A stretch of DNA of 64,000 nucleotides from a virus. Positions 28,152 through 39,208 of the stretch are shown here, piece by piece. Within the stretch, counting starts at the first letter, position 1. Every line of letters starts with the position of its first letter. The stretch spans positions 186,001-250,000 of IMG/VR virus record IMGVR_UViG_3300014494_000005; one strand, 5' to 3'. The notes beneath the pieces were generated by a model. It had not been told where the DNA came from and ran no database searches. It worked only from the letters and a program-made list of their open reading frames with translations. The position numbers and the translations under genes were made by a program.

Positions 28152-30080
28152 TTATAATAAGAAATTATTAATTGCTTTTATTATTTTACCTTCTTCTTCC
28201 TTAATAAGAATACCATTTTTGTTTATATAATTCTCACCAAAACTTTTATCACCACGTTTTTCTGGAAATAAATATGCACCCGGAGTACTTGGAGTTGAAA
28301 CTAAATCGAAACCAATTAATTCAAAATCTCCTTGAACTAAATTTTCACCATTTATTTCTTTAAGTGTTCCAACACCACGACTTGAAATTCCTAATTTAAT
28401 TTTGTTTTGCAAATACAAAACAATTTTATCACCAATTACAGAAACAACACCATATCTAATATATCCGGGACTAACAATTATTTTTAATTGACCATATAAC
28501 ACATTTTCTTGTTCACCAGTACCCCACCACATTTTAGTAATCATATGAGAAATATTTTGAAGTGATATGATACTGGAATTACCTGTCCAATGTGATTTAC
28601 CATTTACTTTAATTAAAAAATTTCCATTTTTTACTCTTACACAAGCAATATTATCATCGAAATTTATTTCACTTATTTTTATACTTCTTTTATCTAAATA
28701 AATATGTTTTGTTTTTGAAATATTTAAATTATATTGTAAATGACTATTTTCTAATTTAATTAATCTTTTTTTATTTGCGTCTTCAGTAATATACTCAACA
28801 GTACCATCAGAAAGAATCATTTCCCTTTTTAATATTTTATGGTCAATAATTTCTCTATCTTTTGGTTGATAAGTAGTAATATTACCACAGCCACCAATCT
28901 TAATTAAAACTTCATGTAAATCTTCAATTAATTGTTTTGATATCGAAAAAACTGATTCTTTACGTATTTTATTGATAGTTTTATTTTTTATTAATCTTCC
29001 ATCACCTAATTCAAACCATCTAAACAATATTTTCAATAAATCGGAAGATGCTTGTTTTAATTCAATAGGAATATATTTATTAAATGAATCACCTAAAACA
29101 TATAAATAATCATATAATCTAGCATCATTTATGTGATATTGACATTTACCATCATTATGTTCATCCTTCCAATATTTAAAAGGTAATTTTTTTAATAAAT
29201 TTTCGATTATTATTTTCTTTTCAATATTCTTTTGTGTTATAACAACATCGTATCCCTTTAATTTATATTGATTTGATTTAGTTCCACCACAATGACCTTC
29301 AGCTAAATATATTCCTATAAATGCAAACCAATCTTCAGATTTAATATTTATTGATTTTGTGTATTTTTCGATTAAGTCATGTTTATAGTTAAAACTTAAA
29401 GTATTTTTATTTACACCGTTTAAAGTAAAATATTCCAAATATTGACCATTCCATTTAGCAGTTTTTAATATTTTATATTTACCTGACGATAAAATATTAT
29501 TTTTATTATCATAAATATCTTTAGCATAATAATATTCTTGTTTACGTTTAGAATCTTCTAATAAAAATCTATGATTTGCAGTAACCGTTAAATCAATATT
29601 AGTTCCCAAAAATTTATACATTTTGCCTTCATATGGCATATATATTTTTTTATCGATTTTTTGAATCTCAATTTGATTAGTATCTATATTAAGTGTTAAA
29701 ATTTCTTCATTGTCTGAAATATCTTTAAACCATTTCCAACCACTCTTTGTAAGTATTTGAGAATTAGATGCTTGCACACAATCGGGATGGTCTGCTTCTG
29801 ATACTGCACTATTTGTATTAACTAATTCCTGATATATTTTAACTTGTGGTATTAAAACATCTTTGGGATAAATTCGACCATTTTTGTTTTTAACACCCCA
29901 TTTTTGTAATATACAATTAACTAAAACTGGTTCATTAGGTTTAAGTTCAAAATTTTCATTAAGAATATCTTTATTAATTTCAGAACTAATATATCCTGCG
30001 TCATGTTCTATAAGAATCCCAAATCCTGTTTGACCTGCTTGTATTATTTTACTTTCGTTTAAAGGAAATATCATACTCAT
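28152..30080 (-). CDS. Prohead protease (T4 gp21-like) containing an intein
   Basis: A 642-residue precursor. Residues 1-100 and 502-642 form an S78-family prohead protease of 241 residues: the catalytic His is H98 in SEADHPD and the catalytic Ser lies in GISSRGVGT (about residue 566). It would mature the scaffold, the shell and internal proteins by cutting after L/I-x-E. Residues 101-501 are an intein inserted two residues after the catalytic His, so the protease can only be active after splicing. Late motif upstream. Confidence 0.9.
   Translation of the reverse strand: MSMIFPLNESKIIQAGQTGFGILIEHDAGYISSEINKDILNENFELKPNEPVLVNCILQKWGVKNKNGRIYPKDVLIPQVKIYQELVNTNSAVSEADHPDCVQASNSQILTKSGWKWFKDISDNEEILTLNIDTNQIEIQKIDKKIYMPYEGKMYKFLGTNIDLTVTANHRFLLEDSKRKQEYYYAKDIYDNKNNILSSGKYKILKTAKWNGQYLEYFTLNGVNKNTLSFNYKHDLIEKYTKSINIKSEDWFAFIGIYLAEGHCGGTKSNQYKLKGYDVVITQKNIEKKIIIENLLKKLPFKYWKDEHNDGKCQYHINDARLYDYLYVLGDSFNKYIPIELKQASSDLLKILFRWFELGDGRLIKNKTINKIRKESVFSISKQLIEDLHEVLIKIGGCGNITTYQPKDREIIDHKILKREMILSDGTVEYITEDANKKRLIKLENSHLQYNLNISKTKHIYLDKRSIKISEINFDDNIACVRVKNGNFLIKVNGKSHWTGNSSIISLQNISHMITKMWWGTGEQENVLYGQLKIIVSPGYIRYGVVSVIGDKIVLYLQNKIKLGISSRGVGTLKEINGENLVQGDFELIGFDLVSTPSTPGAYLFPEKRGDKSFGENYINKNGILIKEEEGKIIKAINNFLL
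28578..29780 (-). mobile_element. Intein with LAGLIDADG-type endonuclease in the prohead protease
   Basis: A 401-residue intein. It begins with Cys (CVQASNSQILTKSG, block A). It has block B with the Thr and His of DLTVTANHRF, two LAGLIDADG-like helices (WFAFIGIYLAEGH and ILFRWFELGDGR), and ends FLIKVNGKSHWTGN followed by Ser. The penultimate residue is Gly instead of the usual His, a known but uncommon variation; the terminal Asn and the +1 Ser are present. The mature junction would read HPD-SSIIS. Confidence 0.85.
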
Positions 30081-30114
30081 TATTAAATGTCTTTTATATA
30101 AATAGTTTCAAATG

Positions 30115-30270
30115 CTATTTTATTTCAACAGCTATTTTAGGTTTTTCTTCTTTAATTATATTTTCTTTATAATCATTTGTATTTTCAATAAATATCTGAG
30201 TTTCTAATTCTGCTAATATATTATTAAGCAATAAATTAATTTCCTTGAGTTTATCTAATTTTTTTTGCAT
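30115..30270 (-). CDS. Small hypothetical protein
   Basis: A 51-residue Lys/Glu/Ile-rich peptide (start KKLDKLKEINLLLNNILAEL) beginning 12 bases after the stop of the gene 30283-30696 and so probably co-transcribed with it. Mostly helical; function unknown. Confidence 0.5.
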   Translation of the reverse strand: MQKKLDKLKEINLLLNNILAELETQIFIENTNDYKENIIKEEKPKIAVEIK

Positions 30271-30282
30271 AAAACATAAGGA

Positions 30283-30696
30283 TTATTCTGGGATTGTTAT
30301 TTTTCTTACTTGCAATTGAATTTCATCAAGTTTTTTTAAGATTTTTTCAGATTCTACTCTACCAATTTTTTCACTTAAATCTAATAATATTGAAACGCCA
30401 TTTAATACATGTAATGTTTCTTTTTCAGATTCCATCCATTGACGATTTCTTTCTTCTTCACGCTTAAGCATTTCAATTCTAATTTTTTCTAAAGTATCTG
30501 AATGTTCTTTTCTGATAATATCAACCTTTGCAACATGTTGTTGTTGTATTAATTTTATTTCTGCACTTTTTTTCTTTAATGCTCTCATCATAACCAATGT
30601 TATTGGAAAAAATAATATTCCTGAAACAATAAATAAATAAAAAAATATATTTTGCCATATTTGCACTTGTAATAATATTGATTGAAATAACATCAT
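30283..30696 (-). CDS. Membrane-anchored coiled-coil protein
   Basis: A 137-residue protein with an N-terminal transmembrane helix (residues about 14-36, NIFFYLFIVSGILFFPITLV) followed by a long charged coiled coil (KREEERNRQWMESEKETL). It has a late-like TTATTTATA upstream. The topology would fit a lysis accessory or membrane tether, but no family is recognised. Confidence 0.55.
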   Translation of the reverse strand: MMLFQSILLQVQIWQNIFFYLFIVSGILFFPITLVMMRALKKKSAEIKLIQQQHVAKVDIIRKEHSDTLEKIRIEMLKREEERNRQWMESEKETLHVLNGVSILLDLSEKIGRVESEKILKKLDEIQLQVRKITIPE

Positions 30697-30788
30697 TTTC
30701 GTTTTCTAATAAATAGTATAAATAACTCGATTGTCTTTACTAATTTTTATATTTTTTGTTATTCTGTATTTATATAAAAAATTGATAG

Positions 30789-33700
30789 ATGGTAAATGAC
30801 CCTACAATAACAAAAGGTGCACATTCAATTATTAATGGTAATGTAATTCTTGTAGAACCTAATGATATAAATATAAATAATAATTTAATTGATGGTGTTC
30901 CATTCGTTAATGGTATACCACAATATCAAGATATGTTTATTTTTGCAGAATTAACTGCGGTAAGTAAAGGAAGGTCAGTTATTATTAATTCAACAGTAAC
31001 AAGTGATAATGGTAAAAAAATAAATTTAATGGGACCAAATCAAGATAAAACATCTGATAATCCCGATTATTTAAATTTTACCACAAATTATTATGACGGT
31101 AGTATGGGTAATAAAGATGTTCTTGAAAGTTTTGGTATTACCAGTATTAAAATAACAGTTAATTCATCCTATGTCCCACAAGTTACTATTCAATTTGTAG
31201 ATATAAGAGGATTATCATTTTTTAATACTAAAAATTCACCATATAGAGCATTATTTGATTTTCCACCACCAATGTTCATGTTAACAGTTAAAGGATATTA
31301 TGGTAAAGCATTAACATATAAATTACATCTCGTTAAATATACAACAGAATTTCAAGCAGAAAATGGTAATTTTATAATTAATGCTGATTTTGTTGCAATG
31401 ACATTTGCGCCATTAAGCGATATATTATTTAGATATATTGTAAATGTACCATTAATTACGCATAATGAATCAATAAATCCTGAAGCAAAAAATCCACCAA
31501 GAACTACATATGAATTAATAATTAAATTAAGAAATTTATATTCAGATATTGATAAAAAATTTAAGGCACAACCAGTAAGTCATGATTATGATGTAGTACT
31601 TAATAAATTAACCGAAATTAATAATGCAATACTAACAATAAATGAATTTAATAAAAATGATAAATTAATAAGTAAAGGAAAAATACATTTAATAGTACAA
31701 ATGGTACAATCCATAGTACCTAATGCAAAACAAATTCCAACAACGCAACCAAATCAAAATTCTGATTATCAAGAAATTAATAATTTGAATCAATTTGATG
31801 ATATGTTAAAAAAACAATCAACATCTGGAACTGAAATTAATTCAAATATGAGATTATGTATTGGATATGTTGCAGGAACTAATATACCGACACCTGATGC
31901 AAGTACTGGATATACTGCAAATGTAAGTCGTATTAATGGATTAATAAATACTTTAAATGCGTATCGTGATAGTCTTATTAAACCAGTATCAATAACAAAT
32001 AAAAACATTCCAAATGCTGTTTATAAATATGGTAAATATAATATAGAATCAGGAACATATCAATCAACAAGATATGTTATGCTTGATATTACTGATTATT
32101 ATACTGAATTATACAAAACAAATATTAATTTAAATAAACAAAAAAATGACCTTGCATTAGATATAAACAATAAAGTCAATGATATTGTTATCAATGATTT
32201 AGGCATGATACCAACTGTATATAATATATTTAAAATAATTTTAAATGATGTTGATACCTTTTTTGATACGCTCAGAGATACATCAAATTTAGCAGAAAAT
32301 TATCATAATAGAATTCCAGATAAAACAATTATTGGTGGTAATAAATTATATGCGGATAATTTACAACAAATTTATTCGTTTCCATTAGTTATTCGACAAT
32401 CTCAAGTAGCTGGTGGTACAAAAGAAGAAAGAATTGCACCAATTGAATTACAAAAACAAGGTGCTGATTTTCCCGAATTAACACTTGTACAAAATTTTAT
32501 TGATAGTTTCCAAAAACAACACAATATTCAAGCACAACTTGATATGAGAGCCGAACAAAATGATGATGGTAGTTATAAGTGGATACCAGTATCCCCATTT
32601 GACTCAATACTTGGTGGTGCATCTCCAGTAAGTCCATATATTGGAACAATTAATTCTTCTTCCGATAAATTAACACAAATTTATCAAATTTTATTAAGAA
32701 GGTATTACATATTATCTCAAGGTACAATTCCTAATGTATATGTAAATAATAATGATGTAACTAATCAATATATTAATTTATATGCAGCTTCAGAAGCAGC
32801 AAATTTAGCTGCATCACTTGGAACACAATCAAATCCAGATTTTATTGATGCTGTAAAAAGTTCTATAGAAAATTATGCAAAAACTAATGGACTTGTTACA
32901 TTTTATAATGATATGTCAAAAGTTTCTGAAAATGGTATTAATTTATATAATTTAAATAATATTCCTAATGGAGTAAAAGAATTTCCAATAACACCAACAG
33001 ATGATACAAATGGACTTGTATATGTAAATAAAAATAATATTGGTTTTGAAGGAATTAATTTATATCCATCTCCTATTATTATGAGAACTGCAAATGATAC
33101 TCAAAATACAAATAATCCTATTGATAAATTTACTTCTGGTGTAGAAGGTCCTTGGTATAAAACATTATTTGTTGGCAGTCCTCGTGAATTTTGGTATAAC
33201 TTTACTCAAGAAAATGTATTATATATTAAAGATGTTGAAGATAAAGATGGTGATTTTACTAATGACAATACTGTATATAAATCAAGATATTTAGGTGGTT
33301 TAGTTACAGCAGCAATTATAAATAATGGTGATGTAATAACAACATTTAATAATTCATTAGCAAATGGTAACACATTTGGTGATTCTTCACATTTTTATGC
33401 CAGTGGTAATCTTGAAAATGCTACAAGTATTGTTGATGTATGGAGAGATTGTTTATCATTTAGAGTAACAAATATTGAAAAATCTATAGAAAATTCTGTT
33501 GATAAATTAATATATAATAAAATAATTAATATCAATTTATATCCAAATAATGCACGTTTAAGTGCATTATTATTGATATCAAATTTTGGATTTGCATTAG
33601 GACCTTTTAATTTATTTCCTAATGGCTTAAATGAATTAGTATTCACCACACCAGCAGTAATTGAAGTTCCAACATACTTACCATTATATATTGGAGCATT

Positions 33701-35408
33701 AATTGATGCAATCGAAGGTGGTGATACATATGTTCCTTGGATTAATACAATTATAGATTTTTATACAAATGACGTTGGTCAATATTTACCTAATGGTGGT
33801 AATTTTATTGCAGCAGATTTGCATGATGTTAAATTATATTTATCAGTAAAAGATAAAGCAAAATTTAAAGAAGCATTTAATAACTATTATAATGATTCTT
33901 TAGGTTTTCCTGCATTATTAAATAATGTTAATAATCTATATAATGAAGTACATAAGAAAGTAAAAGACTTACCATTACCAATAAATTATGGTAATGATAC
34001 ATATGATAATGCTTTAAATACTTATTATAATGATTTAAATATTGCATATGATATATATTTGAATCCAAAATCTACAAATACTACTACAAGTGCTATTGGA
34101 TATTTTTATCCTGATGTACTTAATTCATTAATTTTTAGAAAAAATATTATTGTTTTTAGTGAACTTACTTTTGAAAAGAAAACAACATATAATGCTGGAT
34201 ATACATCACTTGCAACAAGACAAACAAATAAAATATATCAAAAATTAGATAATAGTTTTTTTAACATTTTTTTTGTAAAATTAAATGAAGAACTTCTTGC
34301 AATGAATAAAAAAACAAAAGAAGAAAAAAATAAAATAGATAAAATAAAGGGTGATGTTGACATTATAACACAAACATATTATTCTTTTAAAAATATAAAT
34401 GATAAATGGTTAACAAGTCCTACAGAAACAATTAAAGGATATCCATATAATGATGCAGGAAAAAACTTAATAGATTCATTTGTATTTGTTGATAGAGCAA
34501 TGAATCCTATTGGTGATACAATAATTAATGCAGAATTACTTCCACAATTGTTTGAAGATACTAATGTTTCTGTTTTTAGTGTATTATCACAATTATTATC
34601 AGCAAATGGTTTCGAATTTTTTCCACTTCAAAATTTTATGTCATTTGATAATCCCGCTAATTGGGAAGATTCATTTAAAATACTTACAGGAGTTCCTGCC
34701 TTAAATCCATCAAGTGCTTTTGTATGTATGTATATAGGTGGTTCATCGAGCTATCCATCAACATCAAGTTCAGAAACCAATGGATTTATAAATGATGGTA
34801 TTATTGATTTAAGTAATCCACAAGTTAAGGATTTCAATACAACTCCAAATGATACCAAACAAGAACAAGAAATAAATTCAAATTTTCAATTTAGACAAGT
34901 ACGTGCATTTAGAGTTAGATTTGGTGAACAAAATCAATCAATGTTTACTAACATAAAAATTGATAGTAAAGAATATACAGATACAAATGAATCAATTAAT
35001 ATACTTGCAAGACTTGCTGGTGATAATAAAATAGATGCACCAACACCAAAAGGTCAAAATCTTTATAATTTATATGAAAATAGGTCATATAAAGCAACAA
35101 TTACTTCTATGGGAAATGCAACAATTCAACCCACACAATATTTTCAAATTGAAAACGTTCCATTATTTAATGGTGCTTATATTATATTAAGTGTTGAACA
35201 TACAATTACTGCAAATAAAATGATGACTGAATTTTCTGGAACTAAAATATTAAAATATCCTGTACCTCGTGTACTAAATCCAGTAGCATTTGTAGGTATT
35301 GATGAAGATATTAGTAATTTATCTGCTGGTCAAATTGTACAAGGAGCACTTTTAACAAATTATCCACAAACGCAATATAATTCAATGTATACATTTAAAC
35401 TAATATAA
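30789..35408 (+). CDS. Very large baseplate hub-type protein
   Basis: A 1539-residue protein, the largest in the window. The N-terminal part (ITSIKITVNSSYVPQVTIQF ... FDFPPPMFMLTVKGYYGKA) and the C-terminal part (GNATIQPTQYFQIENVPLFN, then GAYIILSVEHTITANKMMTEF) look like the two halves of a gp27/gpD-like hub domain, with about 1100 residues of insertions between. It is followed directly by the cell-wall-cutting enzyme, as expected for a hub-lysozyme pair. GTATTTATA lies 15 bases before the ATG. Confidence 0.7.
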   Translation: MVNDPTITKGAHSIINGNVILVEPNDININNNLIDGVPFVNGIPQYQDMFIFAELTAVSKGRSVIINSTVTSDNGKKINLMGPNQDKTSDNPDYLNFTTNYYDGSMGNKDVLESFGITSIKITVNSSYVPQVTIQFVDIRGLSFFNTKNSPYRALFDFPPPMFMLTVKGYYGKALTYKLHLVKYTTEFQAENGNFIINADFVAMTFAPLSDILFRYIVNVPLITHNESINPEAKNPPRTTYELIIKLRNLYSDIDKKFKAQPVSHDYDVVLNKLTEINNAILTINEFNKNDKLISKGKIHLIVQMVQSIVPNAKQIPTTQPNQNSDYQEINNLNQFDDMLKKQSTSGTEINSNMRLCIGYVAGTNIPTPDASTGYTANVSRINGLINTLNAYRDSLIKPVSITNKNIPNAVYKYGKYNIESGTYQSTRYVMLDITDYYTELYKTNINLNKQKNDLALDINNKVNDIVINDLGMIPTVYNIFKIILNDVDTFFDTLRDTSNLAENYHNRIPDKTIIGGNKLYADNLQQIYSFPLVIRQSQVAGGTKEERIAPIELQKQGADFPELTLVQNFIDSFQKQHNIQAQLDMRAEQNDDGSYKWIPVSPFDSILGGASPVSPYIGTINSSSDKLTQIYQILLRRYYILSQGTIPNVYVNNNDVTNQYINLYAASEAANLAASLGTQSNPDFIDAVKSSIENYAKTNGLVTFYNDMSKVSENGINLYNLNNIPNGVKEFPITPTDDTNGLVYVNKNNIGFEGINLYPSPIIMRTANDTQNTNNPIDKFTSGVEGPWYKTLFVGSPREFWYNFTQENVLYIKDVEDKDGDFTNDNTVYKSRYLGGLVTAAIINNGDVITTFNNSLANGNTFGDSSHFYASGNLENATSIVDVWRDCLSFRVTNIEKSIENSVDKLIYNKIININLYPNNARLSALLLISNFGFALGPFNLFPNGLNELVFTTPAVIEVPTYLPLYIGALIDAIEGGDTYVPWINTIIDFYTNDVGQYLPNGGNFIAADLHDVKLYLSVKDKAKFKEAFNNYYNDSLGFPALLNNVNNLYNEVHKKVKDLPLPINYGNDTYDNALNTYYNDLNIAYDIYLNPKSTNTTTSAIGYFYPDVLNSLIFRKNIIVFSELTFEKKTTYNAGYTSLATRQTNKIYQKLDNSFFNIFFVKLNEELLAMNKKTKEEKNKIDKIKGDVDIITQTYYSFKNINDKWLTSPTETIKGYPYNDAGKNLIDSFVFVDRAMNPIGDTIINAELLPQLFEDTNVSVFSVLSQLLSANGFEFFPLQNFMSFDNPANWEDSFKILTGVPALNPSSAFVCMYIGGSSSYPSTSSSETNGFINDGIIDLSNPQVKDFNTTPNDTKQEQEINSNFQFRQVRAFRVRFGEQNQSMFTNIKIDSKEYTDTNESINILARLAGDNKIDAPTPKGQNLYNLYENRSYKATITSMGNATIQPTQYFQIENVPLFNGAYIILSVEHTITANKMMTEFSGTKILKYPVPRVLNPVAFVGIDEDISNLSAGQIVQGALLTNYPQTQYNSMYTFKLI

Positions 35409-35409
35409 T

Positions 35410-36261
35410 ATGGCAATTACATCAATAACAGAACAAGGTAAAGCATTTATTCGCAGTGTATGCGAAGGTATTGGTTCTTCATTATTAAATGGTAAAAATA
35501 ATGAAGGTTCTTTACCTTATTGTTATCCTGAAACATCACCATCAAAAGTCTGGTATTCTCAAGCAAAATATAATGGAACATTAATTAAAACTAATCAAGA
35601 ATTAGGTGAAGCACTTATTGTATGGTTTAATAAATATGGACAACAATATCAAATGGACCCAAATGTAATAGCAGCACAAGCATATGCAGAATCTGGATAT
35701 AAATTATGGAATTATCCTCTAACAAGTACTGCATCAGGAATTAATCAATTTATTGCAACAACAGTATATAGTATGATTATAAATAATAGTAATTTTACAC
35801 AAGCTGAAAAAAATGCACTTACTGTTGGTTGGTCTGGAAATACAATGGATATGGATACATTTCGTGTCGATAAACCATTAGGAAGTAGAAATAGACCATA
35901 TGGACATCAAAATATTTGTAATAATCCTGAAATAATGATTAAAGCACAATTTGTATATCTAAAATATATTTCAGATAAATATACTAAAGGTATTACAAGT
36001 AGTACATTATTTGGTTATAGTAGAGGTGAAGGACTTTGTACCCCCTCATATAGCACATCAATACAAAAAGCAGCAAAATATAAATCTGGTTATGAATTAG
36101 AAGGTGTTAATTATGTATTAAGAATATTTAATCTTCTCGGTAAAAAACCAACACAAAAAGGTGGTAATCCTCATGGATATTTTGGCTATGATGATTTGGG
36201 AATGAATTTACCTTTTGATTCATATAAAGCTGAAGTAGATGAAACAAATCTTAGAACTTAA
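35410..36261 (+). CDS. Baseplate-associated lytic transglycosylase
   Basis: A 283-residue protein with an SLT-type muramidase domain. The catalytic Glu is in IAAQAYAESGYKL, followed by the STASGINQF segment (the usual 'a.GlmQf') and the YLKY...FGYSRGEG region forming the rest of the groove. It would cut peptidoglycan locally when the tail penetrates the wall. One base separates it from the hub gene. Confidence 0.85.
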   Translation: MAITSITEQGKAFIRSVCEGIGSSLLNGKNNEGSLPYCYPETSPSKVWYSQAKYNGTLIKTNQELGEALIVWFNKYGQQYQMDPNVIAAQAYAESGYKLWNYPLTSTASGINQFIATTVYSMIINNSNFTQAEKNALTVGWSGNTMDMDTFRVDKPLGSRNRPYGHQNICNNPEIMIKAQFVYLKYISDKYTKGITSSTLFGYSRGEGLCTPSYSTSIQKAAKYKSGYELEGVNYVLRIFNLLGKKPTQKGGNPHGYFGYDDLGMNLPFDSYKAEVDETNLRT

Positions 36262-37055
36262 AGTAATTCTTTTTTTAGTTCATATAAACTGATAATATTA
36301 TCATCAACATCTTTTTGCTTATAAACCATTTCTTTTATTTTTTGAATAGCTTTTACAACGCTATCTTTAGTATTATCTTTATTTATACTTTCTAAAATTG
36401 TAAGAGTTTCGGTTCTATAAGTTTCAAGAAGTGCTTGTTTTTCACTATCATTTGATTTAATAAGAGTAGTAAGTAAATTTTTATCATCTTCATTTAATGA
36501 TTCATATTTTTCATTAAATTTATTTACTGCAATTTCAATAACATCTTCATTAATAGGTTTCACATCAACATTTTCAATTAATGATTTTCTTGGTGTTTTT
36601 ATATGATTTAAAACTAAAGTAAATGATTCATGTATATTATCAACATTAATATTATCATAATCTTGAAGAGATTCTCTAATTAGATTATCTATTGCTTCAT
36701 ATAATTTAAGTTTATCTTGTTCTATTTGACTATAAAATGCGGGAACTTCTTCATATAATGAAGTTAATTTTTCGTGTTCTTTATCAATTTCTTGAATTGT
36801 ATAAACTTCAAATAATTTTATATTATTATCTATATAACGAGTTGCAGCAATATCACTTTCAATACATTTATTTTCTATATTATTAAACACTTTAAATTCT
36901 AATTCTAAAATTGGAGAACTTTTAATTATATCAAGAAAATCAAAAGCAATTTTCTTAGATTCTTCAATAAATTTATTATTGAAATATGAATCTTTTAATT
37001 TATTTGAAATTATCAAATTAACAATTCCTATATTGGCATTTTTCATATGATACAA
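36258..37055 (-). CDS. Hypothetical helical protein, possible internal head protein
   Basis: A 265-residue acidic, almost all-helical protein encoded next to the portal. A second ATG three codons downstream (37046) is an equally good start. It contains several I/L-x-E sites (for example PINED, SLNED) and may be a core component. Late motif 25 bases upstream. Family not recognised. Confidence 0.55.
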   Translation of the reverse strand: MYHMKNANIGIVNLIISNKLKDSYFNNKFIEESKKIAFDFLDIIKSSPILELEFKVFNNIENKCIESDIAATRYIDNNIKLFEVYTIQEIDKEHEKLTSLYEEVPAFYSQIEQDKLKLYEAIDNLIRESLQDYDNINVDNIHESFTLVLNHIKTPRKSLIENVDVKPINEDVIEIAVNKFNEKYESLNEDDKNLLTTLIKSNDSEKQALLETYRTETLTILESINKDNTKDSVVKAIQKIKEMVYKQKDVDDNIISLYELKKELL

Positions 37056-37127
37056 TTCGATTTATAATAAATACTCTAATTAGTTATAAATGTTATTATC
37101 GTACAATATATAAATAATACATCTAAA

Positions 37128-39137
37128 TTATTCGGGTAAATCAATGTTCTCAATATCCATAATTTCAGTATCTTGTATTTCAATAATTTTTTGTCCAGTG
37201 TTTATACTTTCACGATTTTCCAATAAATTATTTATTTCATTAATCATATCTAATGCTTTGTTATTCAAAGAATCATTAATTTTATTGTTTTCTTGAATAA
37301 TTTGTGTATGTTCTGATTCTTTTTTAATTTCTGTTTCTTTACTACTACCATATACTAATTTTTCAATATGTTTATTATATTCTTCTTCACTTAATTTAGG
37401 TTCTTTATTTTCCATCATTGCTTCAGCACCACCCCCCCCAGCAGGAGCACCACCAATAGGTGGAGCACCAGCACCTGCGCCACCACCAGTAGGTAATGCT
37501 CCACCTGTTGGAGCAGGAGCACCACCAATAGGTGGAGCACCAGCTTCACCACCAGTAGTACCAGACATTGACATTCCTTCTTCTGGTGAACCAAAACGTT
37601 TATCAATATCAGTAAATAAACCAGATTTTTTAATTGTAACTGGAGAATCTTGAAGTTCTTGCATAACAACCTTTTCCATTTTTTGTTGTTTCAAATCTTC
37701 AACAATTTCTCTATCAGTCATATTGAAAAGTACTCGTTTAGCGGTAGTATGTGACATAGCTGCAATACCACCTTCAGCACGAGTTAATTCTGTATATGTT
37801 TGTGCTTTATCACGCATTAATTCAGATTTCAATAATTCTTGTTGAGTACTTGGATTTGTAAGTGTAAGAGTGAAACTACTTAAATCTTCACCAGTATATC
37901 CTAATAAATATAAATGAATCATTGCCATTTTATTCAATTCTTGAATTATGGCTTGTTGAATACGATTTATTTTTTTAGAAAATCTAATATCATATTGTGC
38001 CATATTCTTACCAGCACCAGCAGAATCTTGAAATGATAAAAAGGGTTTTGGAATACCTAAACCTATAAATAAATTATCTCTTAAATATTCTATATCCTGT
38101 ATAGCATCTAAATTACTTGCACCGGGAAGTGTATCAATACCAGTTTCAGTATTTGCATTTCTAACAGGAATAAAATAATCTTCATCATTACCAAGTATAT
38201 TAAAACGATAATCAATTTGACCATCATTCGGATTTACTTGTGCAGTTTTTTTGAATTTAGTTGCAACTTTATAAATATATTCTTCAATATCATCTTCATC
38301 AATATTTCCAACATCTATTTTAAATACCTTCTTTTCACCAGCACGGATAATACGATATGTAAGCATAGCATCTTCAGCCATTACAAGTTGTCTGAACACT
38401 CTACGTATTTTATTTAAAACCGAACTACCATATGGTAAATATTTATCATCACCAAGTAATCTGAAATGAGCTATTTCAAAAACATTAAATTCATCACCAG
38501 TCATTCTTTCTTTAAATTTAACCAGTGGTTTACCATTTTGAATTCTTTCAAACCTTTCAATTTCATAATTTACCAATTGCTTTACATGTGTAATACCTTT
38601 TTTACGTTCGCCATAAAGTAATACAAAATTATCTCCATATTTACATGTATTTCTTACCCAAAAAGGTAAATTAACATTAACATTTACTATATCATAGAAA
38701 AATTCTTCCAACAACATTTTTATTCTTTCTTTGTTAGAATATATATTTAACATTTTACCATTTAAACCAATAGTAGTTGCTTCTTCCATAAATAAATCCA
38801 ATGCACTACTAATAATTGGATAATATTCCATACCCTCATAATCAATATATGCTGGTAGTCTTGCTGCTTCATATTGAAGTGCTTTTTGAAAACCCCTATC
38901 AGTTGTTCTAAAAAATTTATTTTGAAGTTCTCTTTTTTGTTCCAACTCCAAACCCTTTTTTTGAATTTCTTCAGGACTATTACCTTTAATTATTATTTTT
39001 GCTCTTTCAGGTGGTGGTGTAGATGCTTGTAGCATTACACTTGTAGATTGATTATCTTGAAAGCCAAAACCATCAAGATTCATCATTTTATTAAGTTCTT
39101 GATATATTGTTCCTTTATTTTTTGTTGGTTCAGCCAT
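37128..39137 (-). CDS. Portal protein (T4 gp20-like)
   Basis: A 669-residue portal vertex protein through which DNA enters and leaves. Typical T4-type segments are KALQYEAARLPAYIDYEGMEYYPIISSALDLFMEE, the FWVRNTCKYGDNFVLLYG strand, YLPYGSSVLNKIRRVFRQLVMAEDAM and RDNLFIGLGIPKPFLSF. The C-terminal 170 residues add a Gly/Ala/Pro-rich linker (repeats of GGAPAPTGG type) and an acidic tail that T4 lacks. Located beside the terminase as in other T4-like phages. Confidence 0.95.
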   Translation of the reverse strand: MAEPTKNKGTIYQELNKMMNLDGFGFQDNQSTSVMLQASTPPPERAKIIIKGNSPEEIQKKGLELEQKRELQNKFFRTTDRGFQKALQYEAARLPAYIDYEGMEYYPIISSALDLFMEEATTIGLNGKMLNIYSNKERIKMLLEEFFYDIVNVNVNLPFWVRNTCKYGDNFVLLYGERKKGITHVKQLVNYEIERFERIQNGKPLVKFKERMTGDEFNVFEIAHFRLLGDDKYLPYGSSVLNKIRRVFRQLVMAEDAMLTYRIIRAGEKKVFKIDVGNIDEDDIEEYIYKVATKFKKTAQVNPNDGQIDYRFNILGNDEDYFIPVRNANTETGIDTLPGASNLDAIQDIEYLRDNLFIGLGIPKPFLSFQDSAGAGKNMAQYDIRFSKKINRIQQAIIQELNKMAMIHLYLLGYTGEDLSSFTLTLTNPSTQQELLKSELMRDKAQTYTELTRAEGGIAAMSHTTAKRVLFNMTDREIVEDLKQQKMEKVVMQELQDSPVTIKKSGLFTDIDKRFGSPEEGMSMSGTTGGEAGAPPIGGAPAPTGGALPTGGGAGAGAPPIGGAPAGGGGAEAMMENKEPKLSEEEYNKHIEKLVYGSSKETEIKKESEHTQIIQENNKINDSLNNKALDMINEINNLLENRESINTGQKIIEIQDTEIMDIENIDLPE

Positions 39138-39208
39138 TTTTATAATTTTTTATATTTTTTTATAAATACTTCGATTTTTTTAAAAAGTCATTTAAATATA
39201 AATACATA

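Noticed and set aside
37430-37560. Gly/Ala/Pro repeat as a separate minus-strand gene within the portal gene
   Set aside because: It is the low-complexity linker of the portal; the alternative frame across it has no start signal and is a shadow.
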